This document shows positions 8,100 to 16,808 of a DNA stretch of 64,000 nucleotides, one piece after another. The stretch covers positions 911,850-975,849 of the forward strand of contig NZ_LT904903.1 of assembly GCF_900199725.1 (NCBI RefSeq), read 5' to 3'. The notes below the pieces were generated by a model, which saw only the letters and a list, made by a program, of their open reading frames with translations, made no database searches and was not told where the DNA came from. Positions within the stretch are counted from its first letter, which is position 1, and the number at the start of each line of letters is the position of its first letter. Both the position numbers and the translations under genes were made by a program. Source of the DNA: Cytobacillus massiliigabonensis. GTDB lineage: Bacteria > Bacillota > Bacilli > Bacillales > Cytobacillaceae.

Positions 8100-8332
8100 T
8101 ATACAGAGGACACTTGTCCTTCTGGGGTGGAATGTTGTGGAGGTGTCCAATAATATAAAGAGTGAATAATCCCAGAAATCTGTATGATTACAGTAAGCAG
8201 AACTTTTAGATAGACCTCTATAACTTAAAGCGATTGTATAGCAGCTATCTATTTACTCATAATATTTTATTTGATGAAAAATTCTATTAAAAACAAAGAC
8301 ATTATCGCAATGTTTACTAAGGGGGAACATCT
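8100..8332 (+). promoter_or_regulatory. Long structured 5' leader of sstT
   Basis: The leader contains GGACAC (8108-8113) pairing with GTGTCC (8143-8148). The loop holds TTCTGGG (8120-8126), complementary to CCCAGAA (8171-8177) outside the hairpin, so the RNA could form a pseudoknot or two alternative folds. Further on, AGATAG and CTATCT flank a third possible stem. No terminator precedes the start codon, so any control would act on translation or stability. It does not match a riboswitch class I know. Confidence 0.4.
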
Positions 8333-9571
8333 ATGAAAAGCTTATTGAAAAAGTGGAATCAAGTGAGCCTAGTAAAACAAATCATTATTGGCTTAATAAT
8401 CGGTATTATTCTTGCTTTAGCGATCCCAGAAGCAGCAAAACCGGTTGCTATTTTTGGCTCTTTATTTGTAGGTGCTTTGAAGGCGATTGCACCTGTGCTT
8501 GTACTCTTTTTGGTCATGTCAGCAATTGCTCAGCACAAAAGCGGCAAGAAAACGAATATGAAATCCGTTATTATTCTTTATCTTTTAGGAACTTTTTTAG
8601 CTGGATTAATTGCTGTTATTGTTAGCTTTGTTTTCCCGGTAAGCTTAACGCTTGTTAAAGGGGCAGAGGGAGTAACGCCACCAAGCGGTGTTGTAGAGGT
8701 TTTAAAAACATTATTGCTAAACATTGTTGATAATCCAGTAAATGCTATTGTTAATGCGAACTATATTGGGATATTGGCTTGGGCAATTCTTTTTGGGGTA
8801 GCTTTGAAAAATGCCGCAGATTCAACAAAAACATTAATTGGTAATTTTTCAGATGCTGTTTCTAAAGTGGTTACATGGGTGATCAAGCTTGCACCATTAG
8901 GAATTATGGGCCTTGTGTTTGAGTCTATTACAACAAATGGATTGGATGCATTACTTGGCTATGGGAAACTGCTAGCTGTATTAATTGGCTGTATGCTATT
9001 TGTTGCATTAGTTGTTAATCCAATCATTGTATTTACATTTATTAAGCAAAATCCATATCCGCTTGTATTTAAGTGCTTAAAGGAAAGCGGAGTTACAGCA
9101 TTTTTTACACGCAGCTCGGCTGCAAACATTCCGGTAAATATGAAATTATGTGAAGATCTTGGTTTAAATAAAGATAGCTATTCTGTTTCCATTCCATTAG
9201 GTGCAACGATCAATATGGCTGGTGCGGCTGTTACGATTTCTGTTTTAACACTTGCAGCGGTTCATACGCTTGGAATTTCAGTCGATCTTCCTACAGCGAT
9301 CATCCTTAGTGTTCTGTCAGCCGTATGTGCTTGTGGCGCATCAGGTGTCGCAGGCGGATCGTTATTATTGATTCCTCTAGCGTGCAGCTTGTTTGGAATC
9401 CCAGGTGATGTGGCTATGCAGGTTGTCGGAGTAGGATTTATTATCGGTGTGCTGCAAGATTCATTTGAAACAGCGCTTAATTCTTCTACTGACGTTCTTT
9501 TCACAGCATCAGCTGAATATAAAGAATGGCGTAAAAAAGGAAAAAAAGTTGAGATAAAAAAAGCAGCATAA
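8333..9571 (+). CDS. sstT: Serine/threonine sodium symporter SstT
   Basis: This 412-residue member of the dicarboxylate/amino acid:cation symporter family takes up L-serine and L-threonine with sodium. It has eight to ten hydrophobic segments and the diagnostic SstT motifs: [20 protein letters not shown] (serine-rich hairpin and TM7 motif), [14 protein letters not shown] and [18 protein letters not shown] near the C-terminus. Length equals the family norm. GGGGGA lies seven bases before ATG. It is a single-gene unit with its own promoter, a long leader and a strong terminator. Confidence 0.95.
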   Translation: MKSLLKKWNQVSLVKQIIIGLIIGIILALAIPEAAKPVAIFGSLFVGALKAIAPVLVLFLVMSAIAQHKSGKKTNMKSVIILYLLGTFLAGLIAVIVSFVFPVSLTLVKGAEGVTPPSGVVEVLKTLLLNIVDNPVNAIVNANYIGILAWAILFGVALKNAADSTKTLIGNFSDAVSKVVTWVIKLAPLGIMGLVFESITTNGLDALLGYGKLLAVLIGCMLFVALVVNPIIVFTFIKQNPYPLVFKCLKESGVTAFFTRSSAANIPVNMKLCEDLGLNKDSYSVSIPLGATINMAGAAVTISVLTLAAVHTLGISVDLPTAIILSVLSAVCACGASGVAGGSLLLIPLACSLFGIPGDVAMQVVGVGFIIGVLQDSFETALNSSTDVLFTASAEYKEWRKKGKKVEIKKAA

Positions 9572-9592
9572 AGCGCAGTCCTTTATAAGAAA

Positions 9593-9643
9593 ACTGTACC
9601 CTTGTAGTTAGCAGTGGCTAATATAAGTGGTACAGTTTTTTTT
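9593..9643 (+). terminator. Rho-independent terminator of sstT
   Basis: ACTGTACC (9593-9600) and GGTACAGT (9629-9636) close a long hairpin that runs into a tract of eight T. Confidence 0.88.
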
Positions 9644-9777
9644 ATGGACAAAAAATGTAAAGTCAAACATTATAATTATCTGTTATTTTATAATATTCAA
9701 ATAAATTATGTTAGGATAAATATATAAATTTGCTGAATGGATAGAAGTTGTTATTTCAGTAAAAGGAGGAAGGAAAG

Positions 9778-10785
9778 GTGAAGAGATATTTATTGAATAT
9801 CGTATTTATGGTTATTGCTGGGATGGTTGCAGGCTGCACGAATCAAACTGCTGCAAGTAAATCTAGTGAAGTAAGTGAATTAAAAAAGAAAAATGAACTG
9901 CTTTCACACGAAAATAAAACCCTGAAAAATACGGTGAAAGAACAAGAAAAAGCACTTGAGGAAGCGACGCTCTTTGGTGATGCTATTATTCTTACAAGGG
10001 AAATTGAAAAATATCCGCGTTCCATTTATAAGGAAGCAGCTTTTGATATTGATATGGACGGAGAAGATGAAATGATTCAACTGTATGTGAATGCAGAGAG
10101 AATGGAAAATGGTTTGTTTGCATGGGATGATGGACAGACTTGGCTGCTGGCAGTAAAAGACGGCGAGAAAACCTATCCGCTTTATGACAATTATGTTCAA
10201 TTAGGATCAATCGATTTTAGTACGGCAGCCTTTGATGTCAAAAAGAGTATTGTGATGCTAGAGATGTGGCATTCTGACAAAGCTGTTTACAAATTTACCT
10301 ATGATGATGAAGCTAAAGGATTTGTAAAAGAAACTTTGTATAAGAGAGAGAATCCGTTGCAACAGTATAACCAGCATGCTTCCTACGCCTTTTTTAATGA
10401 CGCTTACGAAATAATGAAGCAAGCATTTACAGATAAAACTTTGAAAGCTTTAGAAGCTAGCGAAAATAAACTTCAGGAACTCAATGATCGGGCTGCCATC
10501 ATTGACCCAATTGTTGCTGATATTGGAAATGCACAGCGATTGTTTGATACAGTCAGTGAATTAAATCCAGAGCTTAATGTTTCTTTAAGCAGTGTATATG
10601 ATTTACTTAACCAAATGGTGATAAATCCCCCTACAGTTGAGCAAATGAATCAGCTAAAGGGTATTCATGAATTGTTCAAAGATACTGAGGGAGATTCTTT
10701 CATACTAGAAGAAGAGAATCAAATTCATCCGGAACTGAAAAAGAAGCTTCAAAGACTGGAAAGTATTCTTATTGGAAAAAAGTAA
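9778..10785 (+). CDS. Lipoprotein of unknown function
   Basis: This 335-residue protein has a lipoprotein signal peptide (MKRYLLNIVF... GMVAGC, Cys near residue 20), followed by a coiled coil (residues about 30-65, SELKKKNELLSHENKTLKN). The centre carries DIDMDGEDEMIQLYV, the Asp-rich strand typical of FG-GAP or dockerin-like calcium loops in secreted Bacillus lipoproteins. The C-terminal third is helical. It should sit on the outer face of the membrane. The start is GTG after AAAGGAGGAAGGAAAG. I do not recognise the family, and no partner gene is adjacent. Confidence 0.75.
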   Translation: MKRYLLNIVFMVIAGMVAGCTNQTAASKSSEVSELKKKNELLSHENKTLKNTVKEQEKALEEATLFGDAIILTREIEKYPRSIYKEAAFDIDMDGEDEMIQLYVNAERMENGLFAWDDGQTWLLAVKDGEKTYPLYDNYVQLGSIDFSTAAFDVKKSIVMLEMWHSDKAVYKFTYDDEAKGFVKETLYKRENPLQQYNQHASYAFFNDAYEIMKQAFTDKTLKALEASENKLQELNDRAAIIDPIVADIGNAQRLFDTVSELNPELNVSLSSVYDLLNQMVINPPTVEQMNQLKGIHELFKDTEGDSFILEEENQIHPELKKKLQRLESILIGKK

Positions 10786-11247
10786 GCATGGATTAAATGA
10801 TAGAAAGAAATCAGTTATTTACAAGGAGAGTGAAAAATGGGATAATAAAGAAAATTTCGAAGGGAGGAAAGTAAGTATATGGAACCAACTAATTGCTAAT
10901 TTTAATTTATTTTTTAAATTAATACAGATTTTATAGTGGAGTGACATTTACCTAGCTGAGTTAGGTTTATTTGTTATGCTCTTTATGGAATCACGGCAAT
11001 TTTAGAAGGTACGTACTTACTTTACTGCTAATCGAGATAATAATTTATTCTGTCAGTATACAATCTAGCTGGTGCAAATTAGATGCATAGGAATGTGCTT
11101 TCTTGCACCTGAATGTATGCAGAATTTTTTTACGTAAATTATTTTCTATGAATATTAGACTGTAAGAAGAATGATCTTCTTATGGTCTTTTTTTATTTAG
11201 GCTCTGTTATTTTTTCATTGTTGATTTTCGAGTATGTATGAGAATTT
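10786..11247. other. Long intergenic region without a gene
   Basis: I see no credible coding sequence here; frames opened by good ribosome binding sites (for example GGGAGGAAAG near 10865) close within a few codons. The interval holds a GGTGCAA / TTGCACC inverted repeat near 11070-11110 and a terminator-like hairpin at 11157-11196, so a lost gene or a small RNA is possible. Confidence 0.5.
11157..11196 (+). terminator. Orphan terminator-like hairpin
   Basis: GAC-x3-AAGAAGA and TCTTCTT-x3-GTC pair around ATGA and end in seven T. It is 370 bases beyond the lipoprotein stop with no gene between, so it could end a long 3' UTR or a small RNA. Confidence 0.6.
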
Positions 11248-11436
11248 ATAAGCGGAGAATTTCCGGCTATTTAAAGAAAGGAAGCTTAAGAAGCAGAAAT
11301 AAGCGGAGATATTCCGTTTAAATACTCAAATTAAGACAAAATCCAAAGATTTGAATACGATAACCGGAAAAACTCCCTTTATTTTTAAGGAAATATAGCT
11401 ATTTCCCAAAATAACCGGAATTCTTCCGCTTATTTT
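11248..11436. repeat. Four spaced copies of a palindromic intergenic repeat
   Basis: Four imperfect copies of a 25-bp palindrome (consensus AATAAGCGGAGAATTCCGCTTATT with variants using ACCGG) lie at 11248-11272, 11298-11323, 11360-11384 and 11408-11436. Their starts are spaced about 50 to 60 bases. Each can fold alone; distant copies can also pair. They stop 120 bases before the ABC-F gene. They look like a short interspersed palindromic family; transposase genes are absent. Confidence 0.65.
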
Positions 11437-11556
11437 CTCATATACAGCAAAATCAGTTATAACAGGGTCTTTATTTATATAATAAATAGTACAGTGCACT
11501 TCTTTGGCTATCCATAAAAGGCATAACATACATTATGGATGAAAGAAGGAAATATG

Positions 11557-13479
11557 ATGTTAGAACTGAAATTAAATAGCGTGAAAAAGTTTATGGAAGC
11601 AACGCTTGTAGTGAAAAATATTACCTTCGAAGCTTATGAAGGGGAAAAGGTTGGAATTATAGGAGCAAATGGATGTGGAAAGAGTACGGTTCTTAAATTA
11701 ATTGCAGGAAAAGAGCCGATGAATTACTACCCAGGTTACCCGCAAACCTCCAGCCCAGGATATGATGAAGGTCTGATTCAATTGCCAAGAGGAGCAACGA
11801 GTGCTTATCTTGATCAAATGCCAAATTTTCCAGAAGGCTTAAAAGTGATCGATGTATTAAACCTGGCCTTTGAGGAAATTGACCAAATTGAGAAGCAAAT
11901 GCGCGAATTAGAAGAGCAAATGAAGATTTTGAAAGAAGAACCGTTGGAAAAAACCTTAAAGAAATACAGTGACCTTGTACAATTATTTGAAGTCAAAGGC
12001 GGATATGAACGGGAAGAAAAAGTAAGCAAGGTTTGTACAGGTCTACAGTTTGATGAGAGCTTTTTAAATAGGGAGTTTGATTTATTAAGCGGAGGGGAAA
12101 AGACGACGGTCGTCCTTGGAAAGCTCCTGATTCATCATCCGGATATAATGCTTCTGGATGAGCCTACGAATCATTTGGATATGGACTCCGTTGAATGGCT
12201 AGAAGGCTATTTAAAAGACTACAAGGGAATTGTCTTAATCGTTTCCCATGACCGGTATTTTTTAGACAATGTAGTTACTAAAATCGTAGAAATAGAGGAT
12301 ATGGAGTCAAAATGCTATAAAGGCAATTATTCTTCCTTTGTTAATCAAAAAGAAGAAAATATGCGGATTCAATATGAGCATTTTAGAGAGCAGCAAAAAA
12401 AGATTAATAGCATGGAAAAGACTGTTTTGAATCTGAGAGACTGGGCAATGAGGGCTGATAATAACAAGTTTTTTCGCAGAGCTGCCAGTATCCAAAAGAA
12501 GCTGGATAAGATGGAGAGAATCGAAAAGCCACTTTTTGAAAGGCGTCATATGAAATTGGGCCTGAATGCTGCTGTTCGGTCAGGAAATGAAACCATTAAG
12601 GCAATCGGACTTACTAAATGCTATAAAGAAATAATGCTTTTTAAGGAAGCTGATTTACTCATTACCTTTGGGGAAAGAGTGTGCCTCATTGGACCGAATG
12701 GCAGCGGGAAAACGACTTTCCTAAAGATGCTGCTAGGTGAAGAGCAGCCAGATGATGGAGTCATTGAACTAGGGGCAAATGTGATGAGTGCCTATCTGCC
12801 CCAGAAAATCATTTTTAATAATGAAGAGCATACGTTGTTAGAAGCCTTTAGGGAGAATATTTCAATAGACATAGGCAAGGCACGTGAATATCTTTCTAAG
12901 TTCATGTTTTATAAAAGCAGTGTCTTTAAAAAAGTAAAACACTTATCTGGGGGAGAGAGAATTAGACTAAAGCTGGCTATGCTATTATTTCAAGATATAA
13001 ATTTATTAATACTTGACGAGCCTACAAATCATCTAGATATCGATTCTATTGAAACCCTTGAAGAGGCACTGGAAGACTTTAATGGCACCATTTTCTTTAT
13101 CTCCCATGACCGGTACTTTATTAATAAAATTTGTGAACGAGTGATTGCTTTAGAGGATCACTCATTAAAAAGCTATTCTGGAAATTATGATCATTTTAAA
13201 GCGGAGAAAGAAAATGAAAGCTTTCAAGAGAAGAAAGAGACTATTGTAAAAAGAGAGAAAGTAAAAAAACAAACGAATCTTGCAGAAAACCCTAAGAAGG
13301 ATGCAGCAAAAGCTAAGGCTCTGGCAAAGATAGAATGCCTGGAACAAGAAATAATGGAGCTTGATTTAACCATGTCAGCTGATCCGATGGGTTACGAGCA
13401 GTTAAATAAGCTGTATGAAAGGAAGCTTGAGTTAAATAAGGAACTGGATGCTGTAATGGAATTGTGGATAAATGATTAA
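11557..13479 (+). CDS. ABC-F family ATPase (ribosome-associated)
   Basis: This protein of about 640 residues has two ABC domains and no membrane segment. The first has Walker A GANGCGKST, signature LLSGGEKTT and Walker B IMLLDEPTNHLD; the second has GPNGSGKTT, LSGGERIRL and LLILDEPTNHLD. The charged inter-domain linker (RRAASIQKKLDKMERIEKP) is the P-site tRNA interaction motif of ABC-F proteins, and a basic coiled-coil C-terminus follows. ABC-F proteins act on the ribosome as translation factors or antibiotic-protection proteins; which applies here is unclear. Domain 1 has an insertion after Walker A (MNYYPGYPQTSS). ATG 11554 or 11557 fits AAGAAGGAAAT; upstream ATG 11539 lacks a site. Confidence 0.88.
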   Translation: MLELKLNSVKKFMEATLVVKNITFEAYEGEKVGIIGANGCGKSTVLKLIAGKEPMNYYPGYPQTSSPGYDEGLIQLPRGATSAYLDQMPNFPEGLKVIDVLNLAFEEIDQIEKQMRELEEQMKILKEEPLEKTLKKYSDLVQLFEVKGGYEREEKVSKVCTGLQFDESFLNREFDLLSGGEKTTVVLGKLLIHHPDIMLLDEPTNHLDMDSVEWLEGYLKDYKGIVLIVSHDRYFLDNVVTKIVEIEDMESKCYKGNYSSFVNQKEENMRIQYEHFREQQKKINSMEKTVLNLRDWAMRADNNKFFRRAASIQKKLDKMERIEKPLFERRHMKLGLNAAVRSGNETIKAIGLTKCYKEIMLFKEADLLITFGERVCLIGPNGSGKTTFLKMLLGEEQPDDGVIELGANVMSAYLPQKIIFNNEEHTLLEAFRENISIDIGKAREYLSKFMFYKSSVFKKVKHLSGGERIRLKLAMLLFQDINLLILDEPTNHLDIDSIETLEEALEDFNGTIFFISHDRYFINKICERVIALEDHSLKSYSGNYDHFKAEKENESFQEKKETIVKREKVKKQTNLAENPKKDAAKAKALAKIECLEQEIMELDLTMSADPMGYEQLNKLYERKLELNKELDAVMELWIND

Positions 13480-13486
13480 CATAGCA

Positions 13487-13532
13487 TTGGTGCATGTACC
13501 CGCATCTTTAAGGGGACATGCTCCAATTTTTC
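13487..13532 (+). terminator. Rho-independent terminator of the ABC-F gene
   Basis: TTGGTGCATGT and ACATGCTCCAA pair with one mismatch and are followed by five T. Confidence 0.82.
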
Positions 13533-13552
13533 CTCATAGGTTTTTAATCTTT

Positions 13553-14599
13553 TCAAATGATCCCCTTTTTAACTTCTTGTAACCAAAGCTCAAGCAGCTC
13601 CTGTTCTTTTGCTAGTGATATTCCTGCTTTTCGTTCATCGTTAGTCCTTGCATTCTCCCATTGATAGATATCGTAAATCGTATCTTCCAGAGGGCGAAAG
13701 GAAAGCCCGGCATGAACAGCTTTTTCAATATTGAAAGAAAATGCACCTTTCCACGGTTTTGCTTCCCCTTCTAATGGGGAGCTTTCAGGGATCCATAGAG
13801 GCATCTCCGTCCACGGCAGCACTTTGTGCTTCAATAAAAATGGCTCTTCTGCCCATACAAATTCGGCATTGCTATTAGAAATAGCTTTACATGTGTTCAA
13901 AAGTTCTTCTATAGTCAAAATATTCTTAGGACCAGTTACATTGAATGTACCTGCTGTTCTCTTCTCCGCCATAGTAAGCACCCATGACGCTATGTCTTTA
14001 ATATCAATCAGTTGAACAGGGCGGGATGAGCGTCCGGGCACCAAAACTTTTTCACCTCTTGCAACACGCTGAACCCAATATGGAAGACGATCCGAATAAT
14101 CAAATGGGCCAACAAGCAGACCTGCCCTAACATGCAGCACGCTGCCAGGCCAATGTTTCTCTGCTTCTGCTTCACATAATGCTTTCAGCTCTCCGTAATA
14201 TTCGTAAGGAGAGAGTTTGCCTGCTTCGACATCAGCTAATTTATCCTCCGGCAGCATGGGTAGTAATGGATAGTCTTCCGCAATATTAAGTGGAATCCAA
14301 TCTTTATAGACAGATATGCTTGAGATAAATGTATAATGCTCGATGTTATCCCCCAGAGCCTCTGCAGCTTTTCTTATTTGATGAGGAGCAAAGCCGCATG
14401 TATCTATTAATACATCCCATTTTCTTCCTTTCAGCAGTGCTGCATCACTATTTCTATCACCGATTACTTGTTCAACCTGTGGGAACATTTCTTTATTACT
14501 ACCGCGATTAAATAAGGTTACTTCATGCCCTCTTGCTATTGCTTCGTCTACTAAAGCTCTTCCTAAAAAACGAGTGCCTCCTAATATAAGAATCTTCAT
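13553..14599 (-). CDS. NAD-dependent epimerase/dehydratase family protein
   Basis: This 348-residue protein of the extended short-chain dehydrogenase type opens with the nucleotide-binding GGTRFLGRALV loop (residues 8-18, G-x-x-x-F-x-G pattern). It has an Asp at the end of strand 2/3 (GDRNSD), the strand YTFISSISVY that places the catalytic Ser, and YYGELKALCE with the Tyr-x-x-x-Lys pair. C-terminal residues fit isoflavone-reductase-like and mRNA-binding-type epimerases. The substrate is unknown. ATG 14599 follows a GGAGGAGAAAA site. It is convergent with the ABC-F gene and divergent from the MFS attenuator unit. Confidence 0.85.
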   Translation of the reverse strand: MKILILGGTRFLGRALVDEAIARGHEVTLFNRGSNKEMFPQVEQVIGDRNSDAALLKGRKWDVLIDTCGFAPHQIRKAAEALGDNIEHYTFISSISVYKDWIPLNIAEDYPLLPMLPEDKLADVEAGKLSPYEYYGELKALCEAEAEKHWPGSVLHVRAGLLVGPFDYSDRLPYWVQRVARGEKVLVPGRSSRPVQLIDIKDIASWVLTMAEKRTAGTFNVTGPKNILTIEELLNTCKAISNSNAEFVWAEEPFLLKHKVLPWTEMPLWIPESSPLEGEAKPWKGAFSFNIEKAVHAGLSFRPLEDTIYDIYQWENARTNDERKAGISLAKEQELLELWLQEVKKGII

Positions 14600-14754
14600 T
14601 TTTCTCCTCCGCCCAGTTTATTTTTAAGAAAATTGACTTATTCACTAATATAACGATATTCCTTCGCAGAAAGATATGAGGAGGGAAAAATTTTTATCCC
14701 TTTAATTAAAAATAATGTTTAATAATGAATGGCTTAGAGCAGGTAAAAAAGTAT

Positions 14755-14783
14755 TTGTATCAGAGAGGCACTTTTGTTATGAT
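14755..14783 (+). promoter_or_regulatory. Promoter of the leader-peptide/MFS unit
   Basis: TTGTAT (14755-14760), a 17-base spacer and TATGAT (14778-14783) form a good sigma-A promoter about 35 bases upstream of the leader-peptide start. Confidence 0.7.
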
Positions 14784-14817
14784 AAAAACACTTATAAATG
14801 AAATGGAGGTTTTCCTT

Positions 14818-14862
14818 TTGACAGCATCAATGAGATTGAGATTCCCAGTTATCATTCGTTAA
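14818..14862 (+). CDS. Erm(D)-type ribosome-stalling leader peptide
   Basis: A 14-codon frame starts at TTG 14818, eight bases after a perfect GGAGG (14805-14809), and reads MTASMRLRFPVIIR. The first ten residues differ at one position from the Erm(D)/Erm(K) leader peptide MTHSMRLRFP, in which macrolides stall the ribosome at the Met-Arg-Leu-Arg motif. It lies between a promoter and a terminator that precede a Mef-like efflux gene, so it should sense a macrolide or similar ribosome-binding drug and switch on the downstream gene. Identity to ErmDL is from memory; the drug specificity is inferred. Confidence 0.85.
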   Translation: MTASMRLRFPVIIR

Positions 14863-14913
14863 TTGAATACGCTTGATCGCTCTGCCTATGTTCAGAGCAA
14901 CGGGATTGGTCTG

Positions 14914-14981
14914 TCTATTTTTAAGGAAACCTATATTAAACGGTTATTTAAAAAAGAGGGGATGAGTCTGCCCTCTTTTTT
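14914..14981 (+). promoter_or_regulatory. Transcription attenuator of the MFS efflux gene
   Basis: The terminator is AAAAAGAGGG (14951-14960), a ten-base loop and CCCTCTTTTTT (14971-14981). A competing antiterminator can form: TCTATTTTTAA (14914-14924) pairs with TTAAAAAAGA (14948-14957), with AACC (14928-14931) and GGTT (14942-14945) as an inner stem. AAGGAAACCT (14923-14932) is also complementary to AGGTTTTCCTT at the leader's ribosome binding site. The terminator lies about 100 bases before the MFS start. Confidence 0.75.
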
Positions 14982-15083
14982 GTTGTCTTAAAAAAGTTAT
15001 TGTCATAATTAGAGCGGTACAATCTTATGGATGTAGGTGAAGCATTTATTTGAAAAATTTTATAGGAAATGGGTTGTTAATCA

Positions 15084-16331
15084 ATGAACAAAAAAAGTAA
15101 TCATACGAAGGAGAATTGGTTAAGGAATATCATTCTCTTTTTAACTAGCCAAACGATTTCACTATTTGGGTCATCATTAGTTCAATACGCCATTATGTGG
15201 TATATCACTTTAGAGACTGAATCAGGGATGATGATGACGCTGTATATTATTTGCGGTTTTATACCAACGTTTCTTTTATCCCCAGTTGCTGGGGTTTGGG
15301 CGGATCGATATAATCGAAAAATGCTGATTATATTAGCGGATGGTCTTATTGCATTGTCAACATTCATTCTTGCTATTCTCTTTTTAATGGGATATGACGC
15401 AATTTGGCTGCTTTTTGTAATGGCAGCAATTCGTGCTCTTGGAACAGGCATTCAAACGCCTGCTGTTGGGGCAATTTTACCTCAGATTGTTCCAAAGGAT
15501 AAACTGACAAAGGTGAACGGAGCAAATGGCAGTATTCAAGCGGTGATCATGTTTGTATCTCCGATGGTGAGCGCAGCCTTATTAGGAATGGCATCAATTG
15601 AAATCATATTTTTTATTGATGTCATAACTGCAGCTATCGCGATTGTCACACTTCTTGCCTTTTTAAAAATATCTGTGCATGAGAAAGCAGCAGAGAAACA
15701 AACAACGAGTTACTTCAGTGACTTTAAAGAAGGTTTACAATATGTAAATAAGCATGATTTTCTGAAGAAATTTTTCCTCTTCTTTGCTGTCTTTTTTGTA
15801 CTGATGGCACCTGCAGCCTTTCTCACACCACTGCAGGTGACACGCAGCTTTGGAGATGACGTATGGCGGCTGACTGCGATTGAAATTGCCTTCTCCATTG
15901 GGATGATGGTGGGCGGCGGAGTGATCGCTTCCTGGGGAGGATTTTCAAACAAAGTGAAGACAATGGGGTTTGCAAGTGTGATAATGGGAGTATGTACATT
16001 TGCACTTGGGATCGTACCTGGCTTTTGGATTTATTTAGTTTTCATGGCTCTGTTTGGCGTGGCTATGCCAATTTTTAATACTCCAGCTACTGTTTTGCTG
16101 CAGGAGAAAATAGAAGAGGATTATTTAGGCAGAGTTTTTGGGGTAATGGGAATGATCTCAACCTCAATGATGCCGCTTGGAATGCTTATATTCGGTCCAA
16201 TCGCGGACTTTATTAAAATCGAATGGCTGCTAATAGGAACGGGCGTATTCATGACTATACTTGCGATTTTTTTAGGGCGAAGCAAAATTCTAATAGAAGC
16301 AGGCAAGCCTGCATCACAATCACAGCAGTAA
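15084..16331 (+). CDS. Mef-like macrolide efflux MFS transporter
   Basis: This 415-residue MFS protein has 12 predicted membrane segments. The start NWLRNIILFLTSQTISLFGS, the FLLSPVAGVWADRYNRKMLII loop (G-x-x-x-D-R motif), IRALGTGIQTPAVGAILPQIV and ANGSIQAVIMFVSPMVSAAL match the MFS_3 group that includes Mef(A). It should pump out a macrolide-like compound in exchange for protons. The upstream RLR leader peptide and attenuator support this. Start: ATG 15084 after AGGAAATGGG. A strong terminator follows. Many MFS_3 members of Bacillaceae have untested substrates, so the drug range is an inference. Confidence 0.85.
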   Translation: MNKKSNHTKENWLRNIILFLTSQTISLFGSSLVQYAIMWYITLETESGMMMTLYIICGFIPTFLLSPVAGVWADRYNRKMLIILADGLIALSTFILAILFLMGYDAIWLLFVMAAIRALGTGIQTPAVGAILPQIVPKDKLTKVNGANGSIQAVIMFVSPMVSAALLGMASIEIIFFIDVITAAIAIVTLLAFLKISVHEKAAEKQTTSYFSDFKEGLQYVNKHDFLKKFFLFFAVFFVLMAPAAFLTPLQVTRSFGDDVWRLTAIEIAFSIGMMVGGGVIASWGGFSNKVKTMGFASVIMGVCTFALGIVPGFWIYLVFMALFGVAMPIFNTPATVLLQEKIEEDYLGRVFGVMGMISTSMMPLGMLIFGPIADFIKIEWLLIGTGVFMTILAIFLGRSKILIEAGKPASQSQQ

Positions 16332-16339
16332 GTGATAAT

Positions 16340-16370
16340 AACGTCTCTACTTTATGGTAGAGACGTTTTA
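16340..16370 (+). terminator. Rho-independent terminator of the MFS efflux gene
   Basis: AACGTCTCTAC (16340-16350) and GTAGAGACGTT (16357-16367) form a perfect 11-bp stem around six bases and run into TTTAAATT. Confidence 0.85.
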
Positions 16371-16407
16371 AATTATCATTCATTTAGCCAGTATATTTTA
16401 AAATCAC

Positions 16408-16436
16408 TTGCACAATATAAAAGCATCAATTATAAT
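16408..16436 (+). promoter_or_regulatory. Promoter of the T-box/ECF operon
   Basis: TTGCAC (16408-16413), a 17-base spacer and a consensus TATAAT (16431-16436) place transcription start near 16443, upstream of the T-box core. Confidence 0.75.
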
Positions 16437-16485
16437 CAAAAATAATAAATTTCAAATTATTTAATTATTATGAAAACAACTAAAA

Positions 16486-16780
16486 ACGATGAAGAGAAAA
16501 AGTAGGGTTACGCTATTTTACACAGAGAGCTTCGGTAGCTGAAAAGAAGCAAAAATGCTGATCTGAACAATGGCCTCTGAGTTCCGTGCTGAAAGTATCG
16601 AGAGGTATGAGTAGGTTCCGGCGAGATTTGGTACTCGTTATCCATACCACAGTATTTAGGGTGATAGTTATGCCCGAGCACTAGTTAAGGCTGTTATGTG
16701 TGAGCAAACAGTAAAGTAAGGTGGTACCGCGTGAATAAACCACGTCCTTATCCAATTGGATATTGACGTGGTTTTTTATT
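16486..16780 (+). promoter_or_regulatory. T-box riboswitch with an AUG (methionine) specifier
   Basis: The leader has the T-box hallmarks: GAAGAGAAAAAGTA at the base of stem I, CTGAACAATGGCCTCTGAG in the specifier region, and AAGGTGGTACCGCG (16718-16731). It ends with a terminator whose arms are AAACCACGTC (16737-16746) and GACGTGGTTT (16765-16774) plus a T run. The codon in the specifier register is AUG (16570-16572). The TGGT bulge would pair with a tRNA ending in ACCA, consistent with tRNA-Met. Uncharged tRNA would stabilise the antiterminator and turn on the operon. Confidence 0.9.
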
Positions 16781-16808
16781 TTCAAAAAAGATGAATGGAG
16801 GAGCTAAC

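Noticed and set aside
8100..8150. T-box-like GGGGTGGAA run in the sstT leader
   Set aside because: It lacks the ACCGCG half of the T-box, the specifier region and a terminator, so it is not a T-box.
11539..11556. ATG 11539 as start of the ABC-F gene
   Set aside because: AAGAAGG lies after it, not before it, and fits the ATG pair at 11554-11559 instead.
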